Below, one piece after another: positions 51,896 through 52,893 of a stretch of 52,893 nucleotides of DNA. The position numbers were made by a program, and so were the translations under genes. Below the pieces are notes generated by a model. That model had not been told where the DNA came from. It searched no databases and was given only the letters and a program-made list of their open reading frames with translations. The DNA is taken from positions 1 through 52,893 of the forward strand of contig SVJQ01000011.1 in NCBI GenBank assembly GCA_015068905.1, in the 5' to 3' direction. The DNA comes from Oscillospiraceae bacterium (GTDB lineage Bacteria > Bacillota > Clostridia > UBA1381 > UBA9506). Position 1 is the first letter of the stretch, and each line of letters opens with the position of its first letter.

Positions 51896-52354
51896 TCACG
51901 CTTCTCTTTGAGGGTTAAAATAGTCATCATCAATTTCAATGGGATGCATCGACCCAATCCAGCTCATCAAGCACATAACAACAATCCAACAAATTGCTGA
52001 TAATATCAATGAATGATAACCTAAGAAATTTAAACTTTCAAATGCTCGCATCGGTAAAAACACGAAATTAAAAAGATTCTCAGGAACGAAAAAATATCCT
52101 AAAGCAACCACACACAAGCAAGTAAGTAATGGTAAAACCAAACCCAGCAAGCTATCCTTTATTGTAGTATAGAGGGATGAAAACTGATAACTGTCAATTC
52201 CAATCCACACCAAAAATAAGAGTAAGGATATCACGTGCAACGACGCCAAGTTCCGTTCAAAAACTAACTGTGCAATTAACAAAAAAAATGAGCAACAGAT
52301 ACTAATAAACAGCATTTTAAACATTCTGACAAAAGAAGACAACGCAAAGCCCAT
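51896..52354 (-). CDS. Membrane protein with four hydrophobic segments, function unknown
   Basis: 152 aa; ATG 52354 with TAGGAGGAG upstream. Four hydrophobic stretches (near 12-30, 35-50, 67-88 and 112-133) and a polar, acidic C-terminus (HPIEIDDDYFNPQREA). I do not recognise a family. It has a full-consensus promoter, so it is probably expressed. Confidence 0.6.
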   Translation of the reverse strand: MGFALSSFVRMFKMLFISICCSFFLLIAQLVFERNLASLHVISLLLFLVWIGIDSYQFSSLYTTIKDSLLGLVLPLLTCLCVVALGYFFVPENLFNFVFLPMRAFESLNFLGYHSLILSAICWIVVMCLMSWIGSMHPIEIDDDYFNPQREA

Positions 52355-52426
52355 GGTTTCTCCTCCTAAAGAAAGTACAGTAGTCAAATCGCTTCCATAC
52401 AATCAATTAATAATTAATCTACTTTC

Positions 52427-52455
52427 ATTATATCCAAAAAAAAACAGTCTGTCAA
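52427..52455 (-). promoter_or_regulatory. Full-consensus promoter of the 152-aa membrane-protein gene
   Basis: Minus strand TTGACA (52455-52450), 17 bp, TATAAT (52432-52427). Confidence 0.85.
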
Positions 52456-52547
52456 GTAGGCTTGTCGCGGGTAATGAATAAAGCTCACCCTCCACCATAT
52501 CACCTCATTAAGTAACCACCCACAAAAATTCTGTAATACAACTATGC

Positions 52548-52580
52548 AAAAAAAGACCACTGAAAATCAGTGGTCTTTTG
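52548..52580 (-). terminator. rRNA operon terminator
   Basis: AAAAGACCACTGA (52551-52563) / TCAGTGGTCTTTT (52567-52579), three-base loop; on the minus strand it follows 5S and runs into T. Confidence 0.93.
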
Positions 52581-52582
52581 TT

Positions 52583-52696
52583 CCGGCGATGATCTATTTT
52601 CCCGGGCGGTCGCCCACCAAGTATCTTCGACGCTAAGGAGCTTAACTACCGTGTTCGGGATGGGAACGGGTGGAACCTCCTCGCCATTATCACCGG
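52583..52696 (-). rRNA. rrf: 5S ribosomal RNA
   Basis: ~114 nt on the minus strand with the conserved core CCCATCCCGAACACGG, then AGTTAAGC and TGGGCGACCGCC. The ends CCGGTGAT and ATCGCCGG pair. It is the last gene of the rRNA operon. Confidence 0.97.
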
Positions 52697-52763
52697 ATTA
52701 AATTAGAAGGTCTGTGCCCTCATAACTAAACAAAACAAATCAAAAACTCACATAATTATTCTT

Positions 52764-52893
52764 GGTTAAGCCCTCGGTCTATTAGTATCAATCAGCTGAA
52801 TGTGTTACCACACTTACACCCTTGACCTATCAACCATGTAGTCTACATGGGACCTTACCAGATTACTCTGTGGGAGATCTTATCTTAAGGGGG
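52764..52893 (-). rRNA. rrl: 23S ribosomal RNA, 3' end (cut by window edge)
   Basis: The last ~130 nt of 23S on the minus strand, ending TACTAATAGACCGAGGGCTTAACC. The spacer to 5S is ~67 bp and holds no tRNA. Confidence 0.95.

Noticed and set aside
1-52893. CRISPR arrays, insertion sequences, integrases, phage genes and tRNAs.
   Set aside because: Both strands were read for direct-repeat arrays, transposase or integrase motifs and tRNA T-loops; none was found.

Overview
This 52.9 kb window is chromosomal DNA of a Gram-positive, probably spore-forming Clostridia-type anaerobe (Bacillota). Evidence: a SpoVT-type AbrB regulator; the dnaA-yaaA-recF-remB cluster; addB, mrnC, mreB, argR-recN and a YolD/Y-family polymerase cassette; four S-layer-homology (SLH) wall proteins; purine-rich Shine-Dalgarno sites; and many TTGACA/TATAAT promoters. 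I see no prophage, insertion sequence, CRISPR array or tRNA gene. Species cannot be named from the sequence alone.

Layout. 1-7.0 kb (+): 3' end of cysE, cysS, mrnC, a split transketolase pair, and a 843-residue fusion of a TIM-barrel epimerase-like domain with an acyl-CoA synthetase. 7.0-8.8 kb: a hairpin-rich intergenic region, a dGTPase-like HD protein and a small frameshifted membrane-protein gene. 8.8-12.7 kb (-): SLH protein, spoVT, and a DUF4037/TPR pair. 12.75-18.1 kb (+): a MarR regulator with a perfect palindromic operator, then a tight operon of an FeS/flavin enoate-reductase-like enzyme, split aconitase X and a ketopantoate-reductase-like enzyme. 18.2-25.2 kb: SLH protein (+), folC, VanZ, and the CpsB/CpsD/CpsC tyrosine-phosphorylation trio (-), a CBM9-like protein and an SLH/Pro-linker protein (+). 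25.2-33.5 kb: SDR, HPr-like protein, a YabE-like G5/3D wall protein (-) with a WalR-like box in its leader, addB, and a PfkB kinase with mannitol-1-phosphate dehydrogenase. 33.5-39.4 kb (-): remB, recF, yaaA, dnaA, a helical protein, metA and tyrS. 39.5-46.6 kb: HprK-like kinase (+), apgM (-), nadK-argR-recN-queG-like and mreB (+). 46.7-48.5 kb (-): SLH protein preceded by a 6S RNA gene. 48.6 kb to the end: HAD phosphatase (+), membrane proteins and the YolD/Y-polymerase pair (-), then 5S rRNA and the 3' end of 23S rRNA (-).

Most of the window is housekeeping. The parts most worth following up are the MarR-controlled aconitase X operon (an apparently undescribed catabolic or salvage route), the TIM-barrel/acyl-CoA synthetase fusion, the cloverleaf-like element before the dGTPase gene, the 6S RNA, the WalR-like box, the dnaA cluster lacking dnaN and gyrB, and the HPr-like protein lacking its phosphorylatable histidine.

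Start codons were chosen by Shine-Dalgarno spacing. Several genes use TTG or GTG. All functions are assigned by recognising motifs by eye, without database searches.
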